The notes: a model not told the origin generated them from the sequence alone. 64,000 nt of DNA from Allosaccharopolyspora coralli (GCF_009664835.1 NZ_CP045929.1:3038001-3102000), one strand, 5' to 3'; positions 34,062 to 43,302 are shown, numbered from the stretch's first letter. A program made the numbers and translations.

Positions 34062-34294
34062 GTGCTGAATCGTCTCCTCGCCTCGTCGGATCCGGTGTTC
34101 GCGCCCGCGGCGGCAGGCTATCCGCTCGCGTGTGCAGTGCGAGGGTGCGTGGCGAACATCCGACGCGGACCCCCGATTTCCGGTGACCGGGAGAGCCGCC
34201 GACGTCCGGTCCCTCCGGCCGGCCGATCGCCGAGAGCCGGGCGGTGTGGTGAGATCCCTACGTCAGGCACACCGGGCGATGGGAAGGCGAAGCC

Positions 34295-34465
34295 ATGCCG
34301 AGGGGTCGACGCGGGCACGACTGCACACCGGACACCTCGAAAATGGGGATCTGGGTCTGCCCGGAGTGCCGGCAGGAATGGGAGATCCACGGCATCGCGG
34401 GACACCACGTCAAGGTGCGTCGCATCGGCCGCTTCAGCAAGGCGCTCATCCGGTTGTTCGGTTAG
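34295..34465 (+). CDS. Small zinc-ribbon-like protein (56 residues)
   Basis: Begins MPRGRRGHDCTPDTSKMGIW, followed by VCPECRQEWEIHG, and ends KALIRLFG. One CPEC knuckle is clear; C10 with H8 or the paired HH after the knuckle could complete a metal site. The ATG at 34295 has a purine-rich GGGAAGGCGAAGCC upstream. Arginine/lysine-rich ends suggest nucleic-acid contact. The gene stands alone, 233 bases from pobA. I do not know its function; its opposite strand has no competing gene. Confidence 0.7.
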   Translation: MPRGRRGHDCTPDTSKMGIWVCPECRQEWEIHGIAGHHVKVRRIGRFSKALIRLFG

Positions 34466-34492
34466 CGGGCGCGCGGATCGATCTTCCTCGGT

Positions 34493-34605
34493 GGTTCCGT
34501 AGCGGAACCTCTGATGAGTGGTCGCGCTCGACGGCCGCAGTCGGCACAAGGCCACGCACACCAGCCGGCCGCGATGTGAGGTTCCGTCACCACCCCGGGC
34601 AACCG
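34493..34605. repeat. Family 2 element, minimal copy e
   Basis: GGTTCCG-TAG-CGGAACC (34493-34509) is a perfect hairpin 28 bases after the zinc-ribbon gene and would serve as its terminator. The far side has CCGGCCGCGATGTGAGGTTC and CGTCACCACC, so the element begins and ends with related inverted blocks (GGTGGTTCCG and CGTCACCACC). Shorter than the copies at 26.2 and 48.3 kb. Confidence 0.6.
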
Positions 34606-34695
34606 GCGCACCCCCGGACGTGATCGGCGGAGATCACCCGCGGATCGTGGCCGTCTCGCGTTTCGCTGCGCCGTGAGGTGCGGTACTCATGGCGG

Positions 34696-36333
34696 GTGAC
34701 CACGCTCGTGCTGGGGCCCGTACTCCGTTATGTCGACGACACGTCGGCGACCGTCTGGGTGGAGACCGACCGAGACTGCCTCGTCGAGATTCTCGGCTCG
34801 ACGGCACACACGTTCCACGCGGGAGGCCACCATTTCGCCCTGGTCCGCATCCGCGGGCTCGAGCCAGGCACGACCAGGCCCTACGAGGTCCGGCTGGACG
34901 GCGAGAAGGTCTGGCCACTGCCCCACGACCCGCGGCCGCCTTGCCAGATCAGCACGGTGCCCACCGGGCCCGAGAGTTCACTACGGCTGCTGTTCGGCTC
35001 GTGCCGCTTCGGCGCCTCCGAAGATCCGAAGCAGGACGCTGCGCTCGGACCGGACGCGCTCGCCGATTTCGTCGACGAACTCACGAGCGGTTCACACACG
35101 CGGTGGCCGGACGCGATGCTGCTGCTCGGCGACCAGGTCTACGCCGACGAGACGACGCCGCAGGTGCGGCGGGATCTCGCACGCAAGCGCGACCTGAACG
35201 AACCCCCCGGCCACGAAGTCGCCGACTTCGAGGAGTACACGCTGCTGTACCGGCACGCGTGGCGGGAACCGTACCTGCGGTGGCTGCTGTCCACCGTGCC
35301 CAGCATGATGATCTTCGACGACCACGACGTACGCGACGACTGGAACACCTCAGGCGCGTGGCGCGCGCAGATGGCGCGCGAGCCGTGGTGGCGCGAGCGG
35401 CTGCTCGGCGGGCTCGCCTCGTACTGGATCTACCAGCACATCGGCAATCTCGACCCCGACACCCTCGACCGGGACGAGACGTTCCAGCACGTGCTCGAAC
35501 AGGGACGCGACGGCGACGCCCTGCCGATCCTGCGCGAGCTCGCGGCCGCCGCCGACGACGAACACGACGCGATGCACGACGTCCGCTGGAGCTACCGCCG
35601 CGATCTCGGCCCCGCGCGACTGCTCGTCCTCGACACCCGAGGCGGACGCGTTCTCGACACCGGACGTCGCTCGATGCTCTCCGACGTCGACTTCGACTGG
35701 GCCGAACAGGAGCTGCAGACGACACCCGAGCACGTGGTCGTCGGCTCCTCGCTGCCGTGGTTGCTACCGACCGGGATCCACCACCTCCAGGAGTGGGACG
35801 AGGCGATCGCGGCACGCGGCGGGCGACTGGGCAGGCTGGGCGAGAAGATCCGCCAGGAACTGGACCTGGAGCACTGGGCGGCGTTCCGCGGCTCCTTCGA
35901 CCGGTTCACCGATCTACTGCGCCGTACCGCGCGCCGAACCGACCCGCCCGCGACGATCACCGTGCTCTCCGGCGACGTGCACCATAGCTACCTCGCCGAT
36001 CCCGACTGCGGCGGTGCGCGCTGCCGGGTCACGCAGGTGGTGAGCTCCCCGCTGCACAACGAGACGCCGCTGGCGTTCACGCCTGCGCTGCGCCTGGCGT
36101 GGACGGATCCGATCATCGCCGTGTTGCGCAGGGTGGCCCGATGGGCGGGAGTGCGCGCCTTGCCGGTGCACTGGCGCAAATCCGCGGGCCCCTACTTCGG
36201 CAACGCCGTCGGGCTGCTCGACCTCGACCGGGAGTCCGCGTCGGTGGCCCTGCGCGTCGTCGATCACTCCACCGGGCGGCTCACCCGAGGTACTCGACGC
36301 CGGCTCAGCTCCACCCGCACTCCGACGTCGTGA
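34696..36333 (+). CDS. PhoD-like metallophosphatase family protein
   Basis: 545 residues. LRLLFGSCRFG, MLLLGDQVYADE and MIFDDHDVRDDWN form the metal-binding blocks of the PhoD/alkaline phosphatase D superfamily, and VLSGDVHHSYLAD the last metal histidines. An N-terminal fibronectin-like domain (about 1-95) precedes the catalytic part, as usual. No signal peptide is visible, so it may act inside the cell on phosphate esters or diesters. Start at GTG 34696 is chosen by family likeness; a GTG at 34678 is also in frame. Confidence 0.82.
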   Translation: MTTLVLGPVLRYVDDTSATVWVETDRDCLVEILGSTAHTFHAGGHHFALVRIRGLEPGTTRPYEVRLDGEKVWPLPHDPRPPCQISTVPTGPESSLRLLFGSCRFGASEDPKQDAALGPDALADFVDELTSGSHTRWPDAMLLLGDQVYADETTPQVRRDLARKRDLNEPPGHEVADFEEYTLLYRHAWREPYLRWLLSTVPSMMIFDDHDVRDDWNTSGAWRAQMAREPWWRERLLGGLASYWIYQHIGNLDPDTLDRDETFQHVLEQGRDGDALPILRELAAAADDEHDAMHDVRWSYRRDLGPARLLVLDTRGGRVLDTGRRSMLSDVDFDWAEQELQTTPEHVVVGSSLPWLLPTGIHHLQEWDEAIAARGGRLGRLGEKIRQELDLEHWAAFRGSFDRFTDLLRRTARRTDPPATITVLSGDVHHSYLADPDCGGARCRVTQVVSSPLHNETPLAFTPALRLAWTDPIIAVLRRVARWAGVRALPVHWRKSAGPYFGNAVGLLDLDRESASVALRVVDHSTGRLTRGTRRRLSSTRTPTS

Positions 36334-36709
36334 CCCGGCGCCGGTTGGTGGGCGGCGCGAAAATTCCCAGTAGCCGACCCCAACCGCGCTTCGGCGCCGG
36401 ACCCGGATGGGCACCGTGCTCAGCGCACCCCCACCGACATGCGAGAACTCGTCCGGATCGGTGCCCGTGGCGCCGAGTCCGGCCGACCGGCGCGAACGGC
36501 TCACGGCGGGGGCGCCGTTGACGGGTGATTGCGCCCACCATAGGGTCCCTGCGGCCGTCACCCCAGGTCACAATACGACAACTCGGGCGTAGGCGGCACC
36601 ATCGACCCGACCGGATCGCCAGGAGACCCCTCATGCCCGACCCCACCCCCGTCCGCGATTCGGCAGGCCGGACACCGGCGTACGCCCGCGAGGACCGTGG
36701 GGGGCGGGC
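36334..36709. other. Intergenic region upstream of the amino acid permease gene
   Basis: 376 bases with no gene I can support on either strand. It presumably carries the promoter of the APC permease. GGCGCCGG at 36339 and its mirror near 36393 could pair, but I see no named element. Confidence 0.4.
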
Positions 36710-38176
36710 GTGACCACGACGAATCCACGCGAGACGCTCGCGCAACGCGTCTCCCGTCGCAAACCGGTCGCGAAACTGATCTCCGAGACCGGCGCCGACC
36801 GCGACGGCGGGGAGCTCAAGCGCTCGATCGGCATCGGCAGGCTGACGATGATCGGCGTCGGCGCCACCGTCGGCACCGGCATCTTCATCGTGCTCAACGA
36901 GGCGGTGCCGCTGTCGGGACCAGCGGTGGTGTTCTCGTTCCTGCTCGCCGGTCTCACCGCCGCACTCACCGCCCTGTGCTACGCGGAGCTGGCCTCGACC
37001 ATCCCGGTGTCCGGCGCGTCCTACACCTACAGCTACGCCACGATGGGCGAGCTCATCGCGTTCCTCGTCGGGGCGTGCCTGGTCCTCGAATACGGCGTCG
37101 CGGCCGGGGCCGTCGCGGTGGGCTGGGGTGAGTACCTCAACGCACTGCTCGGCCAGACCACCGGCCATCAACTCCCCGAAGCGTTCGCGGCTCCTCCCGG
37201 CGAGGGCGGCATCGTCAACGTCCCCGCCGCGGTCTTGGTGGCGCTGTGCTGCACGCTGCTGGTGCGCGGTGCGAAGGAATCCGCCACCGTCAACGCGATC
37301 ACGGTGATCATCAAACTCGCCGTGCTGATGCTGTTCGTCGCGGTGGCCTTCACCGCGTTCGACGGCGGCAACTACGCGGACTTCGCTCCGTTCGGCGTTT
37401 CCGGCGTGGGACTGGCGGCGTCGATGGTCTTCTTCTCCTACATCGGCATGGACACCGTCTCCACCGCGGGTGAGGAAGTGGAGAACCCGCGCCGCACTCT
37501 CCCGCTGGCCATCTTCTGGACGGTCATCATCGTCACGACCGTGTACCTGCTGGTGGCGGTCGCCGCGGTCGGAGCCCAGAACTGGACCCGTTTCGAGGGC
37601 CAGGATGCGGGCCTGGCCGCAATCCTCGGAGAGGTCACCGGCTCCGGCTGGCCCGCGGTCGCACTCGCCGCAGGCGGCGTGGTGTCGATCTTCGGTGTCA
37701 CGCTGGCCACGATCTACGGGCAGACCCGCATCCTGTTCTCGATGGGCCGCGACGGCATGCTGCCGGAGGCGTTCCACAAGGTGCACCCGCGCACCAAGAC
37801 CCCGGTACGCAACACCCTGATCGTGTCCGCGTTCGTGTGCGTGCTGGCCGCCGTGGTGCCGTTGAACGTGCTCGCCGACATCACCAGCATGGGCACCCTC
37901 GTGGCATTCACCGTGGTCTCGCTCGGTGTCATCGTGCTGCGCAGGACGCGGCCCGACCTGCCGCGCGGTTTCCGGGTGCCTGGTTACCCGGTGACTCCGA
38001 TCCTGAGCGTGCTCGCCTGCGCGTACCTGGTGTACGGCCTGTCGTGGCTGACCTACAGCTTGTTCGCAGGCTGGCTGACGTTGGCGCTGATCTTCTACTT
38101 CACCTACTCGATCCGGCACTCCCGGCTGGCCTCCCCGGACGAGCCCGACGACGTCACGACGCCGACGACGACGTGA
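36710..38176 (+). CDS. APC family amino acid permease
   Basis: 488 residues with about 12 membrane helices. The first helix IGVGATVGTGIFIVLNEAVP is the substrate-binding hinge of cationic amino acid transporters, and SGASYTYSYATMGELIAFLV, FFSYIGMDTVSTAGEEVENP and RILFSMGRDGMLP are family signatures. Resembles the YfnA/CAT branch. The N-terminal 40 residues are charged and cytoplasmic. GTG start. Confidence 0.9.
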   Translation: MTTTNPRETLAQRVSRRKPVAKLISETGADRDGGELKRSIGIGRLTMIGVGATVGTGIFIVLNEAVPLSGPAVVFSFLLAGLTAALTALCYAELASTIPVSGASYTYSYATMGELIAFLVGACLVLEYGVAAGAVAVGWGEYLNALLGQTTGHQLPEAFAAPPGEGGIVNVPAAVLVALCCTLLVRGAKESATVNAITVIIKLAVLMLFVAVAFTAFDGGNYADFAPFGVSGVGLAASMVFFSYIGMDTVSTAGEEVENPRRTLPLAIFWTVIIVTTVYLLVAVAAVGAQNWTRFEGQDAGLAAILGEVTGSGWPAVALAAGGVVSIFGVTLATIYGQTRILFSMGRDGMLPEAFHKVHPRTKTPVRNTLIVSAFVCVLAAVVPLNVLADITSMGTLVAFTVVSLGVIVLRRTRPDLPRGFRVPGYPVTPILSVLACAYLVYGLSWLTYSLFAGWLTLALIFYFTYSIRHSRLASPDEPDDVTTPTTT

Positions 38177-38189
38177 CGGAGAGGCACTG

Positions 38190-38250
38190 CCTGATGTCGA
38201 CGCTCCCGCAGCCGCGGTTCCGCCACGCAACCGCCCACGCCCATCAACCC
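38190..38250. repeat. Family 2 element fragment f
   Basis: CTGATGTCGACGCTCCCGCA, GCCGCGGTTCCGCCACGCAA and CCGCCCACGC repeat the distal part of copies c and d. It stands directly before family 1 copy F between two convergent genes, the same pairing of families as at 24.6-25.0 kb but in the opposite order. Confidence 0.65.
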
Positions 38251-38260
38251 GCGCACACTC

Positions 38261-38475
38261 TTACAGGGCATTGAGGAACCGGCTTGTGTGCCCGTAGGGC
38301 ACGCCTCATACGTGACCAGCCTCGACAGGGTGAGGGGCTCCGGCGTTCGGAGTTCGTGCTCGCGAGGCAGGGGGGTCTCGCCACGTACGGCCTGGTACTC
38401 AAGAGGACCCCAACGCCGCAAGGCGCGATGGGGCGGCGGCACCCCCCCTACCCACGTTCCCAAACGCCTTCTCAC
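38261..38475. repeat. Family 1 intergenic palindromic element, copy F (full length)
   Basis: About 215 bases. Contains GTGTGCCCGTAGGGCACGCC, GGGCTCCGGCGTTCGGAGTT, CGTGCTCGCGAGGCAGGGGG, GTACTCAAGAGGACCCCAAC and the terminal CCACGTTCCCAAACGCCTTC. The right end TCTCA gives the TGA stop of the minus-strand MDMPI-family gene (38472-38474). Confidence 0.82.
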
Positions 38476-39200
38476 AGCCAGCGGCCCGGCGTCGGCAGCG
38501 GCCCACCGTCGCTCGTGCGCACCCCGGCACTACCGCGCCCGGTGGCGAACCGGGTGAGCTCTGCCATCGAACCGGTCACCTCCACGACCTCCGCGTCATC
38601 GAGCACGACCTCCCACGTGCGGTCGCGGTCGGTGGGGGCGAACCGGATCGCCGGCGACTGCGCCCGGCGAGTCCACATGCCGGTGACGTCGGTGAGCAAC
38701 GCGTCCAGCAGCGACGCGGGGAAGTCGGTGAACTCGGCGTCGGTTCCCAGGTCGACCGCATGCACCCACACTTCGCGGCACCGCATCCACGGGATCTCGG
38801 TCGCCGCCACCGGCCTGCCCTGCGCGGTGACGACCTGCGTGGACCATGCGTCGTCCGGCAGGGTCTCCAGTTCGGACAGCAGCGCCTGGTCGGTGGCACG
38901 CGCCTGATGGCGCAGCACGTCGGCGGCGAGCGTGGCCCCGTGCTCGATCTCGTTGTCGCGGTCGTCGGTGCTCGCGTACATCGGGGTCTCGACGCCGGTG
39001 CGCGCCCAGTGCGTCAGTCGCCCGAGAGCGACGGCGTTGTACCCGACGTGGCCGACGAGATGAGCGAAGGTCCACCCGGTCAGCGCCGTCTCGCGGCGGA
39101 AGTCCGTGTCGTCGAGCCGGTCGAGGTTAGTGAAGAACAGGTCCGCGCCTTCTCGCGCCCACGCGAGACGTTCCTGGACGGTGTGCTCCGGTGAGTTCAT
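38472..39200 (-). CDS. MDMPI-family (mycothiol-dependent maleylpyruvate isomerase-like) protein
   Basis: 242 residues. The DinB-like four-helix bundle has FAHLVGHVGYNAVALGRLTHW and CREVWVHAVDLGTDAEFTDF, which hold the metal-binding histidine, glutamate and histidine of mycothiol-dependent maleylpyruvate isomerase. That enzyme acts in the gentisate pathway; no gentisate dioxygenase or hydrolase is next to it, so the exact substrate is open. A C-terminal MDMPI_C-like domain (about 165-242) is present. Its stop lies in a family 1 repeat. Confidence 0.85.
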   Translation of the reverse strand: MNSPEHTVQERLAWAREGADLFFTNLDRLDDTDFRRETALTGWTFAHLVGHVGYNAVALGRLTHWARTGVETPMYASTDDRDNEIEHGATLAADVLRHQARATDQALLSELETLPDDAWSTQVVTAQGRPVAATEIPWMRCREVWVHAVDLGTDAEFTDFPASLLDALLTDVTGMWTRRAQSPAIRFAPTDRDRTWEVVLDDAEVVEVTGSMAELTRFATGRGSAGVRTSDGGPLPTPGRWL

Positions 39201-39266
39201 GCTGTCACCCTCGCACGAGATCGGCGCGACTCACTTGCCTCGGTGCGACTCCGCCGACGCCCGCGT

Positions 39267-40070
39267 TCAGCCGAGCGCAGGCAGGTATCCGTGGGCCTGC
39301 CCGTCGACGTTGGGGTGAAACGACTCCTGCACGGGGTTGCTCGGGCCGTTGATCCACTCGGTGCCGGCACACACACCGTGCCCGTCGAACGCAGACCGCA
39401 CGTCGGCGTAGGTGAACCCGGCCGCGCTCGCCGCGTCGGCGATCACGCCGGAGAGCAGGTCGGACGCTTCGTTGAGGCGCTTACGTTTGACCTCGGTGTA
39501 ACCGGGGATGCCGCAGTCGCCGAGCTCGTTGAGCCGCGGGTAGCCGAGCACGAGGACGGAGGCGTTCGGCGCCGCCGCGCTGATCCCGTCGTAGGTGCTC
39601 GCGAGCGCGCCGGGCAACTCCTCGCGCATCAAGGCTTCGCCTTCGGCCACGGAATCGAGGCACATGTCGTCGGTTCCGAGCAGGCAGTCCTGGATGGTGT
39701 CGGCGAAACCGATGTCGTTGCCACCGACCGAAATCGTGACGAAACTGGTGTCGGTGTCGAGCGCGTCCAGCTGGTTGGAGTTGACGTCGGCGGTCGTCGC
39801 GCCGGAGCAGGCGACGAACTCGAACGAGGCGGGGGCGTGGGCGTCGGCCCACAGCTGCGGATACGCACGCGGGCTGCGCAGGCAGCTCCCGCTGTCGTCG
39901 AAGTACTCGCGGGTGCCCACCCCCGAGGAGTAGGAGTCACCGAGCGCGGCGTAGTTCTCGGCTGCCGCGGTCCCGGCCGTACCGGCCTCGGCGGCGAACG
40001 CGGGAGTGGCGAGGCCGGTGCCCGCGAGCGCGAGGGCGGCGGCCCAGCTGACGAGTCGGACCTGACGCAT
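39267..40070 (-). CDS. Secreted SGNH/GDSL lipase or esterase
   Basis: 267 residues. A signal peptide ends near ATPAFA-AEA. Block I is ALGDSYSSGVGTREYF with the nucleophile serine, block III is ISVGGNDIGFAD, and block V is ESFHPNVDGQAHGY with the catalytic histidine. The spaced cysteines (SCLRSP, VACSGA, DCLLGTDDMCL, GDCGIPG, GVCAG) fit the three disulfides of the Streptomyces-type extracellular lipase family. Hydrolyses lipid or acyl esters outside the cell. Confidence 0.9.
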   Translation of the reverse strand: MRQVRLVSWAAALALAGTGLATPAFAAEAGTAGTAAAENYAALGDSYSSGVGTREYFDDSGSCLRSPRAYPQLWADAHAPASFEFVACSGATTADVNSNQLDALDTDTSFVTISVGGNDIGFADTIQDCLLGTDDMCLDSVAEGEALMREELPGALASTYDGISAAAPNASVLVLGYPRLNELGDCGIPGYTEVKRKRLNEASDLLSGVIADAASAAGFTYADVRSAFDGHGVCAGTEWINGPSNPVQESFHPNVDGQAHGYLPALG

Positions 40071-40320
40071 GTCTCCTCCACGACGGGTGAACGAGCCTCA
40101 CCACGGATACGTCCGATGGACCGAGGGCTCTGGAGGCCGGTGGAATCGTGCTCAGTGACGCGAGAGACTCTCGTGTGCGGTCGAAGAAAGTTCCGAGCTC
40201 GCCTTGTGAAACTACCTGCGAAACACCACCTCGGAAGCGGGCGATCGAGTGGCGCCACTCCGCCGATCGAGCAGTGTGGACAGTCACTGTCCGAGACCGA
40301 CACCCTCGACAGCACCCCGC
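40071..40320. other. Intergenic region between lipase and peptidase genes
   Basis: No gene is supported in 40071-40644. CGAGAG-A-CTCTCG (40161-40173) is a short perfect palindrome near the lipase promoter side. The remainder up to 40320 shows nothing else; 40321-40512 holds a duplicated hairpin repeat listed separately, and 40513-40644 looks like plain leader or spacer. Confidence 0.4.
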
Positions 40321-40512
40321 CGCGACGCAGTGCCCTCGCACACGAACGAGGCGAACGGCACCTTCGCCTCGTCACATGGGGCGAAAGTGCCGCTCGCCTC
40401 GCCCTCGCACTGGCGCGAACGGCACCCTGCCGCGACGCAGTGCCCTCGCACACGAACGAGGCGAACGGCACCTTCGCCTCGTCACGTGGGGCGAAAGTGC
40501 CGCTCGCCTCGC
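40321..40512. repeat. Tandem duplication of a hairpin repeat (family 3)
   Basis: An 82-base unit (40321-40402) is repeated at 40431-40512 with one difference (CACATGGGG against CACGTGGGG). Each unit contains GAGGCGAACGGCACCTTCGC and GGCGAAAGTGCCGCTCGCC, which pair with two mismatches to form a hairpin of about 21 base pairs. A partial third half (CGCGAACGGCACCCTGCCGC) lies between them. Confidence 0.85.
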
Positions 40513-40644
40513 GGTTCTCCGCGGGAGGGTTCGGGGGATGGTTGTCCGGAGTGACGTGTGCGGTGACGGGGTCCGAGCATGGAACAGCCGCGGACCCGGT
40601 GGCGGAGAGGGCGACCGGGTCGGCGGCTGGTCCTGCGGCAGCGG

Positions 40645-41625
40645 TCAGGACTGGGGAATGGGCAGCTGCGCGGCGAAGTCCGCCACCGTCGAGGAGATCA
40701 CCTGGGAGTTCTTCTCGAACGCTTCGTTGTTGAGGTTGTCGAGATCGTCACAGGCCTGGTGGTAGCACGCATCGTAGGGTTCGCCCGCGCGACCGTTCCA
40801 CTTCTGCGCCTGTTCCTGGGTCATCCTGCCCTCGGCGCCGGTGAAGATGCCGCCCGACGGGATGCCCACCTCGATGAACGGGCCGTAGTCGGAGCGGCCG
40901 TCGAAGTCCGTCCCGTCCGGCTCGACACCCGCACCCGAGAGCGCGTCGTTGAGCGCCTGCTCGATCTCCGCGGAACCGTCCGGGCCCGGACCCGCACCGA
41001 CCCCGTCGGAGTCGTCGCCGTCGTAGGTGAAGTACCCGGCGTTGTTCGAGCCGACCATGTCGTAGTTGAGGTACATGGCGATCTGGTCGCGCTCCTGCTG
41101 CGAGAGGGTGTCGACGTAGTGCGTCGAACCGACCAGCCCGACCTCCTCGGCGCCCCAGAAAGCGAACCGGAGCTTGTTGGCGGGTTCGGCGCCGCTCTCG
41201 GCGTACTGCAGCGCCGAGTTGAGCACCGCCGCCGAACCGGAACCGTTGTCGTTGATGCCGTGGCCGCTCTCGACGCCGTCGAGGTGCGCACCGACCACGA
41301 CGGTGTTGTCGGCGTTCCCGCCTTCGGTCTCGGCCAGCAGGTTCCAGGTCGTCGTCCCGCCGTAGGTGAACTCCTGGCGGGTGGTCACGAAACCGGCTTG
41401 GTCGAGTTGCTGCTGCACGTAGTCCAGTGCCGCCTCGTAGCCGGGCGTGCCCACGGCGCGATTTCCGCCGTTCTCGGCGGCGATGCGGTCCAGCTCCTGC
41501 AGGTGCGTCATCGCTGCGGGGGCGGAGTAGTCAGGGGACGGGGCCGCGACGACGGCGGCCGGGACGGCCATGCCGGTGGCCACCACGACGGTGGCGGCTC
41601 CGGCGAGCAAAGTGCGTGTCCGCAT
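40645..41625 (-). CDS. Secreted M28 family zinc aminopeptidase
   Basis: 326 residues. A signal peptide (about 1-28, ending AAVVAA) directs export. Zinc ligands are clear: VVGAHLDGVESGHGINDNGS (H and D), FAFWGAEEVGLVGS (E-E), YLNYDMVGSN (D) and ACYHQACDDLDN (H). The layout matches Streptomyces griseus aminopeptidase (M28A) without its C-terminal domain. The ATG at 41625 begins the signal peptide; the upstream extension is not conserved. Confidence 0.92.
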   Translation of the reverse strand: MRTRTLLAGAATVVVATGMAVPAAVVAAPSPDYSAPAAMTHLQELDRIAAENGGNRAVGTPGYEAALDYVQQQLDQAGFVTTRQEFTYGGTTTWNLLAETEGGNADNTVVVGAHLDGVESGHGINDNGSGSAAVLNSALQYAESGAEPANKLRFAFWGAEEVGLVGSTHYVDTLSQQERDQIAMYLNYDMVGSNNAGYFTYDGDDSDGVGAGPGPDGSAEIEQALNDALSGAGVEPDGTDFDGRSDYGPFIEVGIPSGGIFTGAEGRMTQEQAQKWNGRAGEPYDACYHQACDDLDNLNNEAFEKNSQVISSTVADFAAQLPIPQS

Positions 41626-41919
41626 GATCGACTTCTTTCGTTCCGCGATCCGGGGGTGAGGCGAAACGTAACCACCGCTCGAAGCCGATCGGAGGAGTTT
41701 GGCGGGAAGTCGCCGGACACCCGCACTTCCCACGTTCCCGCCTTCGGCAGCACCGGCACGAACGCCGTCCGCGCAGTTCACGGCGTCACTTCTCCCCGCG
41801 TCGACGGCAGCGGCACTGTGGTATAGCGTCCCGGCCTACCGCGCACGATCAGGGAAATTTCCCGGGCGAGACCGCGGCGCGACCAGTGCAGACGCACCAC
41901 CGGCGAAAGGATCGATCAG

Positions 41920-43302
41920 GTGCAGGTGCTGTGGGGAATCGGCGGGATGGTGCTGCTGTTGGCCCTCGCCTTCGCTCTGTCCACGAACCGACGCGCCATC
42001 CGGCCCCGGACGGTGATCGGCGCCCTCGCGATCCAGGTGTTGTTCGCCTTCATCGTGTTGCGCTGGGACACCGGCGAACGGGCGTTGGCGGTCGTCTCCG
42101 CCGGCGTGCAGAACGTCATCGACAGCTCCGAGGAGGGCATCGAGTTCCTCGTCGGCCCGATCCTGCCGTCCGAGGGCACGGTCGTCGCGTTCCAGGTGCT
42201 GCCGCTGATCGTGTTCGTGGCGAGTCTGACGGCGGTGCTCTACCACTGGAACATCCTGCAGTGGGTGGTGCGGATCGTCGGTGGCGGACTGCAGAAGGTG
42301 CTGGGCACCAGCCGTGCCGAGTCGATGAACGCGACCGCGAACATCTTCCTCGGCCAGACCGAGGCACCGCTCGTGATCCGGCCGTACCTGAAGAACATGA
42401 CACGTTCGGAGCTGTTCGCGGTCATGGTGGGCGGCCTGTCCACAGTGGCGGGCAGCGTGCTCGTCGGGTACGCCACACTCGGTGCCCGGCTGGACTACCT
42501 GCTCGCGGCGGCCTTCATGGCCGCACCGGCGGCGCTGCTCATGGCAAAGATCATCATGCCGGAGACCGAGAAGGCCGAGACGGCCCTGGGCACACCGTTG
42601 GTGAACGACCCGGCTGCCAAGACCGAAACCTCGACGCAACTCGGGGGCGACAAGCAAGCCGCCGAAGGCGCACCGGAAAGTGAGGCCGAGTCCGCGACCA
42701 CCCGGACCGCCGTGGCCTCGTCGGACGACGCAGACAACGACACGGACGCGAAGGACACCGAAGCCGAACAGGGCGAGCCTCGCAAGGCGCACAACGTCCT
42801 CGACGCCGCCGCGAACGGCGCGACCGACGGGCTGCGGCTGGCACTGAACGTGGGGGCGATGCTCTTCGCGTTCGTCTCACTGATCGCACTGGTCAACTTG
42901 ATACTCGGCGGCGTCGGTGGGCTCGTGGGACTGCCGGAACTCACCATTCAGCAAATGCTCGGCTACCTGTTCGCCCCGATCATGTCGGCCATCGGCGTGC
43001 CGTGGAACGAGGCCGTGGCCGCGGGCTCGTTCGTCGGCCAGAAGTTCGCGATCAACGAGTTCGTCGCGTTCGCCGACTTCGGCCCGGTCGCCGGGGATTT
43101 CACCCCGAAGACCGCGACCATCATCACCTTCGCGCTCACCGGGTTCGCGAACCTCAGCTCGCTGGCGATCCTGCTCGGCGGTCTCGGCGGTCTCGCGCCG
43201 AACCAGCGTCCGCGCATCGCGAAGTTCGGGGTACGTGCGATCCTCGCGGGAACGCTCGCGAACCTGCTCAGCGCGACGATCGCCGGGATGCTGATCGGCT
43301 AG
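41920..43302 (+). CDS. CNT family nucleoside permease (NupC type) with acidic insertion
   Basis: 460 residues. NIFLGQTEAPLVIRPYL and MTRSELFAVMVGGLSTVAGS are the concentrative nucleoside transporter signatures, followed by GQKFAINEFVAF near the C-terminal half. These carriers import nucleosides with Na+ or H+. An insertion at about residues 216-290 is rich in D/E/A/T and probably disordered on the cytoplasmic side; ordinary NupC is about 400 residues. GTG at 41920 after AAAGGATCAG. Confidence 0.9.
   Translation: MQVLWGIGGMVLLLALAFALSTNRRAIRPRTVIGALAIQVLFAFIVLRWDTGERALAVVSAGVQNVIDSSEEGIEFLVGPILPSEGTVVAFQVLPLIVFVASLTAVLYHWNILQWVVRIVGGGLQKVLGTSRAESMNATANIFLGQTEAPLVIRPYLKNMTRSELFAVMVGGLSTVAGSVLVGYATLGARLDYLLAAAFMAAPAALLMAKIIMPETEKAETALGTPLVNDPAAKTETSTQLGGDKQAAEGAPESEAESATTRTAVASSDDADNDTDAKDTEAEQGEPRKAHNVLDAAANGATDGLRLALNVGAMLFAFVSLIALVNLILGGVGGLVGLPELTIQQMLGYLFAPIMSAIGVPWNEAVAAGSFVGQKFAINEFVAFADFGPVAGDFTPKTATIITFALTGFANLSSLAILLGGLGGLAPNQRPRIAKFGVRAILAGTLANLLSATIAGMLIG

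Noticed and set aside
38284-38907. Plus-strand frame of about 207 codons across the repeat at 38.3 kb; similar short frames at 24583-24849 and 29443-29832 share NWGGGTGPPT-like peptides.
   Set aside because: They are translations of the family 1 repeat and run antisense into the MDMPI-family gene. Codon use and lack of start signals argue against coding.
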